From: Polystyrenella longa
GTDB taxonomy: Bacteria > Planctomycetota > Planctomycetia > Planctomycetales > Planctomycetaceae
Assembly (NCBI RefSeq): GCF_007750395.1
Contig: NZ_CP036281.1
Span: 2,255,001 to 2,319,000, forward strand
Length of the DNA stretch: 64,000 nt
Reading direction: 5' to 3'
Shown: positions 19,313 to 28,279 of the stretch, piece by piece
Layout of the letters: the number at the start of each line of letters is the position of its first letter
Position numbering within the stretch: the stretch's first letter is position 1
Notes under the pieces: generated by a model
What the model saw: only the letters and a program-made list of their open reading frames with translations
Told to the model about the DNA's origin: nothing
Databases searched by the model: none
Made by a program: the position numbers and the translations under genes

Positions 19313-20518
19313 ATGATACAGCAGTCTATAGTGGTTCCCGGTAGCTATAATCACGGATACATCCATCAGTTACCACTCACGAAGCATGCGTTCCCTGCTT
19401 ACCCGGAGACGCCACCCCGTCGTACTATCGACTCGGGAGTTCTTTCTGCGATTGGCTATACGCCTCTTATTTGTTTAAACCAGTACATCGATGACCGAGT
19501 TCAATTGCACGTCAAACTCGAAGCGTTGAATCCGGGTGGAAGTGCCAAGGATCGTCCCGCAGCATTGATGATTACGGAAGCACTCAATGCAGGCCAGATA
19601 TCTCAGAATACGACTATCATCGAATCCTCCTCTGGCAACATGGGTGTAGGGTTGGCGCAGGTATGCGGGTACTACGGACTGTCATTAATTTGTGTTGTCG
19701 ATTCCAAGGCTCAGCCCCAGAATGTGCAGATCATGGAGGCCTTGGGAGCACACATTGTTCGAGTCGACGATCCTGAAGATGGTGACTTCCTCGGTAAACG
19801 GCTTGAACGAGTACAATCTCTTGTCCGCGCGATACCAGATTCCTACTGGCCTAATCAATACGCAAACGAACTCAATCCCAAGTCACATCAGACAGGAACG
19901 ATCAAGGAAATAATTCAGGAGATGAGCGTTGTTCCCGACTACCTATTCGTCGCGACAAGTAGTACAGGGACGGCACAAGGATGCCAGAATTATCTTAAGC
20001 AACATAAACTGCCCACTCAGGTCGTAGCCGTAGATGCTGTGGGAAGCGTGTTGTTTGGCGGTTCGCATGGCCCTCGACGAATTCCCGGTTTGGGAACGGG
20101 CTGCATTCCTCCCTTGGCAGACGGTCAGAGTTTCTCACATGTGAAGCGAGTCAACGATCTCGACTGCGTCGTCGGATGCCGTCGTATGGCATCGAGAGAA
20201 GCGATGCTGGTGGGTGGCTCGGCGGGTGGCGTAATGGAAGCAATCTATTCCATGCGATCAGAATTAAGAGGGAAATCATGTGTTGCCATACTGCATGACT
20301 CGGGGACTCGTTATCTCGACACGGTGTATTCCGATGATTGGGTTGAGTCGACATTAGGTTGTAACTTGGAAGACCTGAAACAACGAGTTGGCAGACGGAA
20401 GCAACGAAAGCGGAACCGATACTTTGTAACGGGGGTTCCCAGATTGAAATCGAAATCAAAATTCTTAGAACATAATCACAGCCTTACTGTGGAGGAATCA
20501 AAACAGATACTGTCATGA
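19313..20518 (+). CDS. SbnA-like PLP-dependent synthase (cysteine synthase superfamily)
   Basis: A fold-II PLP enzyme of 401 aa. The Schiff-base Lys79 lies in NPGGSAKDRPA, which is the SbnA-type form (cysteine synthases usually read SxKDR). The phosphate/substrate loop is SSSGNMGVGLAQ, the glycine loop is TSSTGTAQG, and GGSAGG is near the end of the core. In staphyloferrin B synthesis SbnA joins O-phosphoserine and glutamate to make the precursor of L-2,3-diaminopropionate. A similar reaction here is an inference from the motif and from the neighbours; an O-acetylserine- or O-phosphoserine-dependent cysteine synthase is the alternative. The N-terminus has a 40-residue extension and the C-terminus a basic tail of about 50 residues. 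No strong Shine-Dalgarno. Its stop overlaps the next gene (ATGA). Confidence 0.85.
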   Translation: MIQQSIVVPGSYNHGYIHQLPLTKHAFPAYPETPPRRTIDSGVLSAIGYTPLICLNQYIDDRVQLHVKLEALNPGGSAKDRPAALMITEALNAGQISQNTTIIESSSGNMGVGLAQVCGYYGLSLICVVDSKAQPQNVQIMEALGAHIVRVDDPEDGDFLGKRLERVQSLVRAIPDSYWPNQYANELNPKSHQTGTIKEIIQEMSVVPDYLFVATSSTGTAQGCQNYLKQHKLPTQVVAVDAVGSVLFGGSHGPRRIPGLGTGCIPPLADGQSFSHVKRVNDLDCVVGCRRMASREAMLVGGSAGGVMEAIYSMRSELRGKSCVAILHDSGTRYLDTVYSDDWVESTLGCNLEDLKQRVGRRKQRKRNRYFVTGVPRLKSKSKFLEHNHSLTVEESKQILS

Positions 20519-22452
20519 ACGATCAGGAAAATACCAGTATGGAAACTAATCCCACTCAAAAACATAAAGATACCCCGGTGGGTAAAGAGTCAGCGTTGAA
20601 GATTGCCATTGTAGGAGGCGGTCCGCGTGGCCTTTACTCTTTGGAAAGGCTATTGCATTACGCCCGCCAGATCGCACCGCAACGCATTCGCGTTTGTCTC
20701 TACGATACCAGTGGTCAACCAGGAGCAGGAACAGTCTATTCACCCAAGCAGCCTGCATGGTTGCTGATGAATTACAGTTCCAAAAATATCGATGCCTGGG
20801 TACGTGACGATATGGGATCAGAAGACCCGATGTCACCTGAGTCAATCAGACACGATTTGGAGAATTATCCTTCGCTCGTTCAATGGTTGGACAAGCATCA
20901 TCCAGAAATGGCCGACCCCGACCAGGCTATTCCCCGAGCCATCGCGGGAGAATACTTTCGGGATTGCTATGCACAGGTACTGCGTGAGAAACCAGAAAAT
21001 GTGAGCTTCGTTCTCAAGTCAGCGACCGTCAAAGACGTTGTTCGTCAAAAAGATCGTTGGGCGGTAATGACAGTGGAGGAATCCCAGGAGTACGACGAAG
21101 TGTTGCTTAGTCTAGGGCATGGTGCCAATGTCGGAAGTGCGAATCCTGAAGAATGGTTTCATCCTCATTCCTATGAGAGTCGAGTCGGGATGTCGCAAAA
21201 CCGGACTAAACATCTCGTCAACTCCACGTACCCGGTCGCGGCGCAACTTTCGGAAGAGAAAGTTCAACCGGGTAGTAAAGTCGCCATCAGAGGTTTTGGA
21301 CTTACTTTCATTGATGCCTGTCTCAGTCTCACCGAGGGGCGTGGCGGTAAATTCAAACAACTAAAAACTGGTGAATGGGAATACGAAATGTCCGGGCATG
21401 AACCGGAGATAATCTATCCCTATTCTCGTACCGGACGGCCGATGTTAGCTAAACCGGACGCTCGGAAAGTGACGAGAAGCCCCGGGTTATCCACAATTTG
21501 GAAGCGAGGCAAGGAGCAGTTAAGAAAGTTAGAGTCTTCCGAGTATGGGTTGGATTTTAATTCCCAGATGAAACCGATTCTCGTGGAGACTGCGGCAGAA
21601 GCTTTGAGAGTTCAGCAGGGAGAAAAGACGAAAGAAGGAATAACATCCACATTCAGATATGATGAACCGTCTTCTGATTCGATGTTGAGCTGGTTGGCAG
21701 GATGGAGCGGTGGGACAGTGTTTCCGGTTGATATTTGGAACCGTCTGACCGATTCTTATCGGACGGCGACCGGTCTTCGACCTGCCGATGAAGCCTGGGC
21801 GATAGCAGAAACGTGGAGAGAACTATACCCTGCCCTGGTGGAGAGAATCAGTTATGGAGGTTTGTCCGAAGCGAGTTGGGAATTGTTCCAGCTTTATGCT
21901 GCGGAAATGGAACGAATCGCTTTTGGCCCTCCCGCCGAATCCGTTGGCAAGTTGCTTGCCCTTATAAAATCCGGGCTGGTAGAATTAAGATTCCTTACAG
22001 GTTCGCCCGTTGCTTTTGTGAAGCAGCATCCTCTGGAATCGCAATCGGAACTTATTCTGCGTAATGATCAATCGCAGATCATTGTCGATAGCATCGTCAA
22101 TGCGGTACTTCCCGCTTCTCAACATGCGACGGAAGGTTCGTTGCTGTATAATCTCTTGCAGCGGAAAACTCTGAGCCGGTTTCGAAATACGGGTGGTATC
22201 GCCGTTGATCATGAGACGAATGCACTTAATGAGATGGAACATGCCGTGTCTGGTCTTTCCGTAGTGGGACGGCCAACGGAAGGATGTGTGCTTGGGAATG
22301 ATACATTGAGCCGAACATTGCATCCCGAATCGGATCGATGGGCAAAACGCCTCATAAAATCATTCACTCAAACGAATTCAAATATGCAAATGAAGCTGAA
22401 GAACGAAGAACTTCTTAAAGAACATTCAGATACGCTGATTAATCAAGCCTGA
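20515..22452 (+). CDS. FAD/NAD(P)-binding protein (NAD_binding_9-type), middle gene of the SbnA-like cluster
   Basis: A 645-aa flavoprotein-like enzyme. After about 22 polar residues it has a Rossmann motif (IAIVGGGPRGLYSLERLL), then DTSGQPGAGTVYSP and WLLMNYSSKNIDAWVRDD, typical of pfam13454-type FAD-NAD(P)-binding proteins distantly related to N-hydroxylating monooxygenases. A second nucleotide-binding-like segment reads GSKVAIRGFGLTFIDACLSLTEG. The C-terminal part ends with GLSVVGRPTEGCVLGNDTLSRT, resembling the closing FAD-contact region. The substrate is unknown; oxidation of an amino-acid-derived intermediate is the simplest guess. It overlaps the upstream gene by 4 nt and precedes the decarboxylase by 86 nt, so it is almost certainly one operon. 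Confidence 0.8.
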   Translation: MNDQENTSMETNPTQKHKDTPVGKESALKIAIVGGGPRGLYSLERLLHYARQIAPQRIRVCLYDTSGQPGAGTVYSPKQPAWLLMNYSSKNIDAWVRDDMGSEDPMSPESIRHDLENYPSLVQWLDKHHPEMADPDQAIPRAIAGEYFRDCYAQVLREKPENVSFVLKSATVKDVVRQKDRWAVMTVEESQEYDEVLLSLGHGANVGSANPEEWFHPHSYESRVGMSQNRTKHLVNSTYPVAAQLSEEKVQPGSKVAIRGFGLTFIDACLSLTEGRGGKFKQLKTGEWEYEMSGHEPEIIYPYSRTGRPMLAKPDARKVTRSPGLSTIWKRGKEQLRKLESSEYGLDFNSQMKPILVETAAEALRVQQGEKTKEGITSTFRYDEPSSDSMLSWLAGWSGGTVFPVDIWNRLTDSYRTATGLRPADEAWAIAETWRELYPALVERISYGGLSEASWELFQLYAAEMERIAFGPPAESVGKLLALIKSGLVELRFLTGSPVAFVKQHPLESQSELILRNDQSQIIVDSIVNAVLPASQHATEGSLLYNLLQRKTLSRFRNTGGIAVDHETNALNEMEHAVSGLSVVGRPTEGCVLGNDTLSRTLHPESDRWAKRLIKSFTQTNSNMQMKLKNEELLKEHSDTLINQA

Positions 22453-22538
22453 ATGATCGTACTGGTGACTGGCGATTCATTTGACGAATTCTGCCTGATC
22501 CGGTTGAAAAATCGAATGGTCCAGGAAGGACTCCTGTT

Positions 22539-24071
22539 ATGTCTGACAACCCTGTTCAAGGCGGCCAGTTTGAGGAGACCACTGCGGGCTCCTCGGACGA
22601 GGCAAAAGACCAGCAACGCGACGTTCTTACGAATTGTCAGGGAGTGCTTCCTCTAGCAGCTCGCCTGGAACCGTGGATGTTGCGGCTGTGCAATAATCAA
22701 AAGCTGGCCCCACTCGTAAACGAGTATGGTTCGCCATTGAATGTCCTGAATGACCGATCTTTTCGACGAAACATCGCTCGTCTCTATCAGGTTGCCGAGT
22801 CTCAACAATTGCCATTCGATCTCTATTTCGCCCGTAAAGCAAATAAGTGTCTGGGATTTCTGGACGTCGTTCAGGAATTAGGCTGTGGTGTAGACACTGC
22901 CAGTGAACCCGAGTTGGAGCAGACGCTTAAAAAAGGTGTTCCGGGAGATAAAATTGTCTGTACTGCAGCGGTGAAGTCAGCTCACTTGCTGGATTTGTGT
23001 ATTGAAAATGGCGTGACGATTGTCATTGATAATGCAGATGAACTTCGCATTGCCGCTTACATCGCCTGTCAAAAAAATAAAGAGGCTTTAATCGCGGTAC
23101 GCGTTAGTGAATTTGAGCATCAGGGTACGACCCTCGAATCCCGTTTTGGATTTGCGATTTCAGTGCTGCGAAACCATTTCCACCAATTAATGAATCAGGA
23201 ACATGTGTCGGAATGTGTTCGGCTGACGGGAGTTCAGTTTCATCTGAACGGTTATTGCGTGGAAGAACGAGTTTCTGCATTACGGGAACTTTTACCACTG
23301 ATTGATCATTGGCGAACTGAAGGGCATGACATTCAGTTTCTCGATATTGGTGGCGGGTTTCCGATGTCCTATCTCAAATCGAGGCAGGAGTGGTCAATTT
23401 TCTGGTTGGAGCATTCTCGGGCTCTGATGGGACGACGGTCGGTGATTACCTATCGGAATCATGGATTAGGTCTGATGGCCGTGAATGATCAGATTTATGG
23501 AGAACGGAACAGTTATCCCTACTGGCAATCTCCTGTTCAGGGTGAATGGTTTGAACAACTGCTCGACTCCAGCTGTGGTTTAACGACCGTTGCAGGTGCG
23601 ATTAAAAAACGAGAACTGGAATTACGTTGTGAACCAGGACGGAGTTTGCTGGATGGGTGCGGAATGACGATTGCTCGCGTCGAGTATCGCAAACAACGAT
23701 CCAATGGAGACTGGATGATCGGATTAGCGATGAACCATACGCAGTGCCGCACCAGCAACGATGACTTTCTGGTAGACCCCCTGCTCGTCCCTTCTCATCC
23801 TGTTCAGACAGGGCGAGGTTCGTTTTCCAATAATCCTCCTATGGAAGGTTACCTGGTGGGAGCCTACTGCACAGAGAGCGAACTATTGGCGTTAAGGAAG
23901 TTAAAATTCTCGAATGGGATCTCAGTGGGAGATAATATCGTGTTTCCCAATACGGCTGGTTACCTCATGCATTTTCGGGAGAGTCGCTCGCATCAGTTTC
24001 CTTTAGCAAAGAACGTGTTTCTCAATGAGACACAAGATACGATTCAACTGGATGAAATAGAACAAATTTAG
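22539..24071 (+). CDS. Fold-III PLP-dependent decarboxylase (DAP/ornithine decarboxylase-like, Y4yA-type)
   Basis: A 510-aa alanine-racemase-fold enzyme. The PLP Lys100 is in DLYFARKANKC, followed by CGVDTASEPELEQ, the phosphate loop LDIGGGFPMSY, and the C-terminal CEPGRSLLDGCG. Such enzymes decarboxylate D- or L-amino acids at an alpha carbon. In siderophore pathways a relative (SbnH) decarboxylates a citryl-diaminopropionate intermediate, and the rhizobial protein Y4yA, which I recall lying near a cysteine-synthase-like Y4xP, is a closer-looking type. The usual DAPDC/ODC barrel is preceded by about 55 extra residues. The start ATG has AGGAAGGA about 8 nt upstream. An 11-bp inverted repeat follows the gene. 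Confidence 0.83.
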   Translation: MSDNPVQGGQFEETTAGSSDEAKDQQRDVLTNCQGVLPLAARLEPWMLRLCNNQKLAPLVNEYGSPLNVLNDRSFRRNIARLYQVAESQQLPFDLYFARKANKCLGFLDVVQELGCGVDTASEPELEQTLKKGVPGDKIVCTAAVKSAHLLDLCIENGVTIVIDNADELRIAAYIACQKNKEALIAVRVSEFEHQGTTLESRFGFAISVLRNHFHQLMNQEHVSECVRLTGVQFHLNGYCVEERVSALRELLPLIDHWRTEGHDIQFLDIGGGFPMSYLKSRQEWSIFWLEHSRALMGRRSVITYRNHGLGLMAVNDQIYGERNSYPYWQSPVQGEWFEQLLDSSCGLTTVAGAIKKRELELRCEPGRSLLDGCGMTIARVEYRKQRSNGDWMIGLAMNHTQCRTSNDDFLVDPLLVPSHPVQTGRGSFSNNPPMEGYLVGAYCTESELLALRKLKFSNGISVGDNIVFPNTAGYLMHFRESRSHQFPLAKNVFLNETQDTIQLDEIEQI

Positions 24072-24431
24072 ATGACGTTCAGCGACGGAATTATTTCTAG
24101 TAGTAGTTTCAAAACCCTCTGATGGGTCACGTTCACCCTGTCCATGTAGAGTATAAGACAGCCACAACCGGGTTTTGAAATGGCCCCTAGATATCAGATG
24201 CCTCATTCCATCAAATCACGTTACTTAGCTATGATGAAAATCGTTAATAAAAACTGTAAAGATCGAAGGAATACCTGCGGTATCGATCCAAAAACTGTAA
24301 TCAAAATTATTGTATAACGAGAGTGTATTGTAACTCTTCAATAAACAGTCTTTCCAGGAACCCCTCCTCAACTGACAGTATAACTGAATGTTAAACTCCA
24401 TCGTTAACTCGAGAGAAGAGAGGGTCATCTT
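24072..24431. other. Intergenic region with long inverted repeat between decarboxylase and catalase
   Basis: 360 bp without a supported gene. Perfect 11-bp arms TTTCAAAACCC (24107-24117) and GGGTTTTGAAA (24170-24180) enclose 52 nt with a competing ACCC/GGGT hairpin (24114-24127). This could close the upstream operon or be a leader of the catalase gene. The rest is AT-rich and probably the catalase promoter. Confidence 0.5.
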
Positions 24432-26510
24432 ATGTCGAAGGGCAAAGATAAACAGGCGAAACCATCCGTTCGAAAAGGTAACGGAGGCGAATGGCACCAA
24501 GAGGCGAAATCAACCAAAGAGCGAATGACGACTAATCAGGGGGTGGTCGTTTCGGATGATCAAAACTCGCTCAAGGTGGGAGGGCGCGGCTCGACTTTGC
24601 TGGAAGATTTTCATCTACGAGAAAAGATTACTCACTTTGACCATGAACGCATTCCCGAGCGCGTGGTCCATGCTCGCGGCTATGGTGCTCATGGCTACTT
24701 TCAAGCTTATGAATCTCATGCTAGCTTGACCAAGGCTGCTTTCCTACAGAACCCCTCTGAGAAAACTCCTGTCTTTGTGCGGTTTTCGACGGTCGCAGGA
24801 AGCAAAGGCTCGCCAGATACGGCTCGGGACGTACGTGGGTTTGCTGTTAAGTTCTACACGCAGGAGGGGAACTATGACTTGGTGGGCAACAATATGCCCG
24901 TCTTCTTTATCCAAGATGCGATCAAGTTCCCAGATCTAATTCATGCAGTGAAGCCGGCTCCCGATCGTGACTTTCCACAGGCACAGTCTGCTCACGATTC
25001 TTTCTGGGACTTTGTTTCCCTGATGCCGGAAAGCATGCATATGCTGGTGTGGGTGATGTCGGACCGTGCGATTCCCCGGTCGCTAAGAATGATGGAGGGG
25101 TTTGGAATTCATACCTTCCGGATGATCAATGCCGACGGTGAAAGTACGTTGGTGAAGTTTCACTGGCGACCCAAACAGGGGATTTTCTCCCTGATATGGG
25201 ACGAAGCCGTTGTGATTTCAGGGGCCGATCCCGATTTTCATCGTCGCGACATGTGGAACTCTATTGAGGCAGGAGATTACCCGGAGTGGGAACTCTCCGT
25301 GCAGGTCTTTACGGAAGAGGAAGCCAACAAGTTCGACTACGATGTGCTCGATCCTACGAAGCTGATTCCAGAAGAAGATGTTCCTTTAACGCCGTTAGGA
25401 AAAATGGTGCTTGATCGCAATGTTGACAACTTCTTTGCGGAAACGGAACAGGTCGCCTTCTGTCCTGCGAACATTGTTCCCGGAATCGATTTCTCTAACG
25501 ACCCGCTGTTACAGGGAAGGTTGTTCTCTTATCTGGATACTCAATTGACACGGTTGGGCGGACCGAATTTCCAACAGATCCCTGTGAACCAACCAAAGTG
25601 TCCCATGCAAAACCTGCAACGGGATGGTCATATGCAGATGGACATTCCCAAGGGACGAGTTTCCAATGAGCCCAGCTCACTCGATGATGGCTTACCCCGT
25701 GAATGTGATAAAACAGGATTTAAATCTTATCCTGAGAAAGTGTCCGGAGAAAAATTACGAATTCGACCGGAGAGTTTTGCAGATCATTACACACAGGCGC
25801 GATTGTTTTATAAGTCCATGACGGGTTATGAACAGGATCACATCGCGGGTGGATTTGCTTTTGAACTTGGCAAATGTCAGAAGATCGAAGTTCGCGAGCG
25901 AATGATTGCACATTTGCTTAATATTGATAAGGAGTTGGCAGGAAAAGTTGCTGATAACCTGGGGATGAATACAAATGTTGAGCCGATCAAACCTGCCGTC
26001 CCTGTAAAAGATATGCCGCTTTCGGACGCACTGTCGCAGTATAAGAAGACTCCAGATACCTTAGCCGGTAAAAAAGTCGGACTACTCACGACTGATGGCA
26101 TTGATGCGGCGTTCTTCATGAATCTGGAAGAAGCCGTGATGGATGCCGGGGCTAATATTGAAGTCGTCGCTTTGAAAGCGGGACCGATGATGGATAGCGA
26201 AGGGAATGAAATCATACCGGATCATTTTCTTTCAGGAGCCCCCTCAGCTCTGTTCGACTCCGTGGTAGTGGCACCAACGGAAGACATGGCCAAGAAGTTG
26301 GCGGATAATCCGAATGCAGTAGATTGGATTCGGATGGCAAATGCCCATCTAAAAGTGATTGGATATACCGACCAGGCCATGAACCTTCTGAAAAAATCAC
26401 ATATCAAACCGGGGCAGGACGAAGGGATTGTTCTGCTTGATATGTCTAAGAATAACTTCGATGATTACCTTAATGCGGCGAAGAAGCACCGCATCTGGGA
26501 TCGAAGCTAA
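24432..26510 (+). CDS. katE: Large-subunit catalase (HPII/KatE type) with C-terminal GATase-like domain
   Basis: Disproportionates hydrogen peroxide. At 692 aa it matches the large clade-2 heme catalases. The essential His80 lies in [12 protein letters not shown], the distal Asn in [12 protein letters not shown] (about 153), and the proximal heme-ligand Tyr367 in [14 protein letters not shown]. From about residue 550 a flavodoxin-like domain ([27 protein letters not shown]) completes the large-subunit type. Lys/Gly-rich N-terminal residues 1-30 have no signal peptide, so it is cytoplasmic. Start ATG after GAGAAGAGAGGG. Followed by a strong hairpin. No regulator gene is adjacent. Confidence 0.96.
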   Translation: MSKGKDKQAKPSVRKGNGGEWHQEAKSTKERMTTNQGVVVSDDQNSLKVGGRGSTLLEDFHLREKITHFDHERIPERVVHARGYGAHGYFQAYESHASLTKAAFLQNPSEKTPVFVRFSTVAGSKGSPDTARDVRGFAVKFYTQEGNYDLVGNNMPVFFIQDAIKFPDLIHAVKPAPDRDFPQAQSAHDSFWDFVSLMPESMHMLVWVMSDRAIPRSLRMMEGFGIHTFRMINADGESTLVKFHWRPKQGIFSLIWDEAVVISGADPDFHRRDMWNSIEAGDYPEWELSVQVFTEEEANKFDYDVLDPTKLIPEEDVPLTPLGKMVLDRNVDNFFAETEQVAFCPANIVPGIDFSNDPLLQGRLFSYLDTQLTRLGGPNFQQIPVNQPKCPMQNLQRDGHMQMDIPKGRVSNEPSSLDDGLPRECDKTGFKSYPEKVSGEKLRIRPESFADHYTQARLFYKSMTGYEQDHIAGGFAFELGKCQKIEVRERMIAHLLNIDKELAGKVADNLGMNTNVEPIKPAVPVKDMPLSDALSQYKKTPDTLAGKKVGLLTTDGIDAAFFMNLEEAVMDAGANIEVVALKAGPMMDSEGNEIIPDHFLSGAPSALFDSVVVAPTEDMAKKLADNPNAVDWIRMANAHLKVIGYTDQAMNLLKKSHIKPGQDEGIVLLDMSKNNFDDYLNAAKKHRIWDRS

Positions 26511-26891
26511 CTCCACAAGAGCATGAATGAAGCGAAAAGAACGCCTCGAAGGGAATAAGGTCTACTGCCTTGTTTCGATCGAGGCGTTCCTTCGTTGTTC
26601 ATCATCCCGTTCATGTGCGAAGAGTCACATTGTCTCAACTCTCAGTCCATGGAAAACAACAATGTGGTAACCTGTTTCCTGATAATGAAAGTTGTGGATG
26701 ATCGAAGCATCTCTTCAAAACGTTTATGAATGACTGTTCTGTTGAATTCGAGGGGCTAAAATATCAATTGGTTCACGAATTCGGGTATACTCAAGCAATG
26801 CCGGGTATAAAACAAAAACATCTTGGGTGTCGGCATTGAAAGCAAAGTCGTTGTCCATTCGCTTACCCTCGGGCCGTTAAGGATTGAAATC
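26511..26891. promoter_or_regulatory. Intergenic region: katE terminator and promoter of NmrA-type gene
   Basis: 381 bp. After the terminator at 26539-26589 the sequence is AT-rich. Two copies of CGGGTATA lie 20 bp apart (26782-26789 and 26802-26809), two helical turns, 83-110 bp before the chosen start, and could be a paired binding site. Confidence 0.4.
26539..26589 (+). terminator. Terminator after katE
   Basis: Perfect 11-bp arms GAACGCCTCGA and TCGAGGCGTTC, with an inner AAGG/CCTT pair in the loop; only a short T-rich tail. Confidence 0.75.
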
Positions 26892-27851
26892 ATGACTTCC
26901 AATACACAGACAGAGCATTGGAGCACAGATGAGAACGACCGTGCGACTCAAACGGTGATGGTAACGGGAGCCACCGGCTACGTCGGCAATCGATTAATGC
27001 CCCTACTTCGACGGTCTGGATATACGGTGAAAGGGCTTGCTCGCAGCCCTGAAAAACTGAATCAAACAGAGTTACACGAGATTGAGATTCGACAGGGAGA
27101 CGTGCTGGATCTGGCATCACTAAAACAAGCGTTGAAAGGGATTGATACTGCTTTTTACTTAGTTCATCTCATGGGCGGAGATGGTGATTTCATGGAACGC
27201 GATCGTCAGGCGGCGCGAAACTTCATTGTAGCCGCTGAGCACTGTGGAGTGAAACGGATTATCTACCTTGGTGGATTGGGTGATGTGAACGATCCCGATT
27301 TATCTCCCCATTTGCGAAGTCGACATGAAGTGGGAGAGATACTCCGGCAGGGTTCTGTGGAAGTCATTGAATTCCGGGCGGCGGTGCTGGTGGGAGCGGG
27401 GAGTCTTTCGTTTGAAATGATTCGCAACTTAACAGATCGATTACCGGTAATGATCTGTCCGCGGTGGTTGTCGACTGCGACACAACCCATTTCGATTGAC
27501 GATACACTAAGTTATCTGGTAGCAGCTTTATCGTTGCCTACGGAAGGAAATCGAATCATTGGAATCGGAGGAGCCGATGTGGTGACTTATGGTGATATGA
27601 TTCGTGAGTACGCTCGGCAGCGGGGCTTGAAGCGAACCTTGATTCCAGTCCCCCTGTTATCCCCTTGGCTATCGAGCCTCTGGTTGAGCTTGGTAACACC
27701 AGCGACGGCAGGAGTGGGACGCCACCTCATTGAAGGTCTGCAGAATGAGACGACGGTACGTGATCCTGAGCCGGCATCGCGATTGCCGGTAAAACCAATA
27801 GGAATGCAAGAAGCGATTCGTATAGCAATCGAAGAAGAATCAGGGCTGTAA
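26892..27851 (+). CDS. NAD(P)-binding atypical SDR (NmrA / NDUFA9-like) protein
   Basis: A 319-aa Rossmann-fold protein. TVMVTGATGYVGNRLMPLLRRSGYTVKGLARS gives the TGATGYVG dinucleotide loop; IRQGDVLDLASL and AFYLVHLMGG follow, typical of atypical SDRs that bind NAD(P) without the classical YxxxK pair. The C-terminal region (ADVVTYGDMIREYARQRGLKRTLIPVP) is as in NDUFA9-like members. The substrate is unknown. The frame opens at a TTG at 26823, but I choose the ATG at 26892 because it has AAGGA 9 nt upstream and gives a family-like short N-terminus. Probably a single-gene unit. Confidence 0.85.
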   Translation: MTSNTQTEHWSTDENDRATQTVMVTGATGYVGNRLMPLLRRSGYTVKGLARSPEKLNQTELHEIEIRQGDVLDLASLKQALKGIDTAFYLVHLMGGDGDFMERDRQAARNFIVAAEHCGVKRIIYLGGLGDVNDPDLSPHLRSRHEVGEILRQGSVEVIEFRAAVLVGAGSLSFEMIRNLTDRLPVMICPRWLSTATQPISIDDTLSYLVAALSLPTEGNRIIGIGGADVVTYGDMIREYARQRGLKRTLIPVPLLSPWLSSLWLSLVTPATAGVGRHLIEGLQNETTVRDPEPASRLPVKPIGMQEAIRIAIEEESGL

Positions 27852-28279
27852 TGTCTTGAAGAAAGCGGATTTGTTTTCTACTGCATTGAGACGTCTTCCA
27901 GGTTTCTTGCAAGCTCTTTATTTCTGAGAAATGTTTACGACTGAAACACCGAATCGGCTTCTCACTTAATATGTTTATGGCAGCATAGAGACAATTCTTG
28001 AACAAATTTAAATTTAGATCGGTGTTCCAAAAACAAGTTGTGAAATTTGTGTAAATCCGTGCATGGAATGGGTCGCAATTCTGTTTGGTTATGAATAGTC
28101 TGGATGTACGATAGATCAATCACGTCTGTGACTCTTTCACATCTAATTCACATCTAAATTAAACTATCGAACGCTAAATACGTCTAACTTTTGGGCCGAT
28201 GCACGAACAGAGAAGACTCTGTCCGCGTGTATGCTGTTTGTAGAATTGCTATTCAAGACCCCGAAGAGGAGCTGCTTCC
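27852..28279. promoter_or_regulatory. AT-rich intergenic region upstream of sulfatase
   Basis: 428 bp, AT-rich, no supported gene. A perfect tandem 11-bp repeat TTCACATCTAA lies at 28136-28157, about 125-145 bp before the sulfatase start, and might be a regulator-binding site. Confidence 0.4.
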
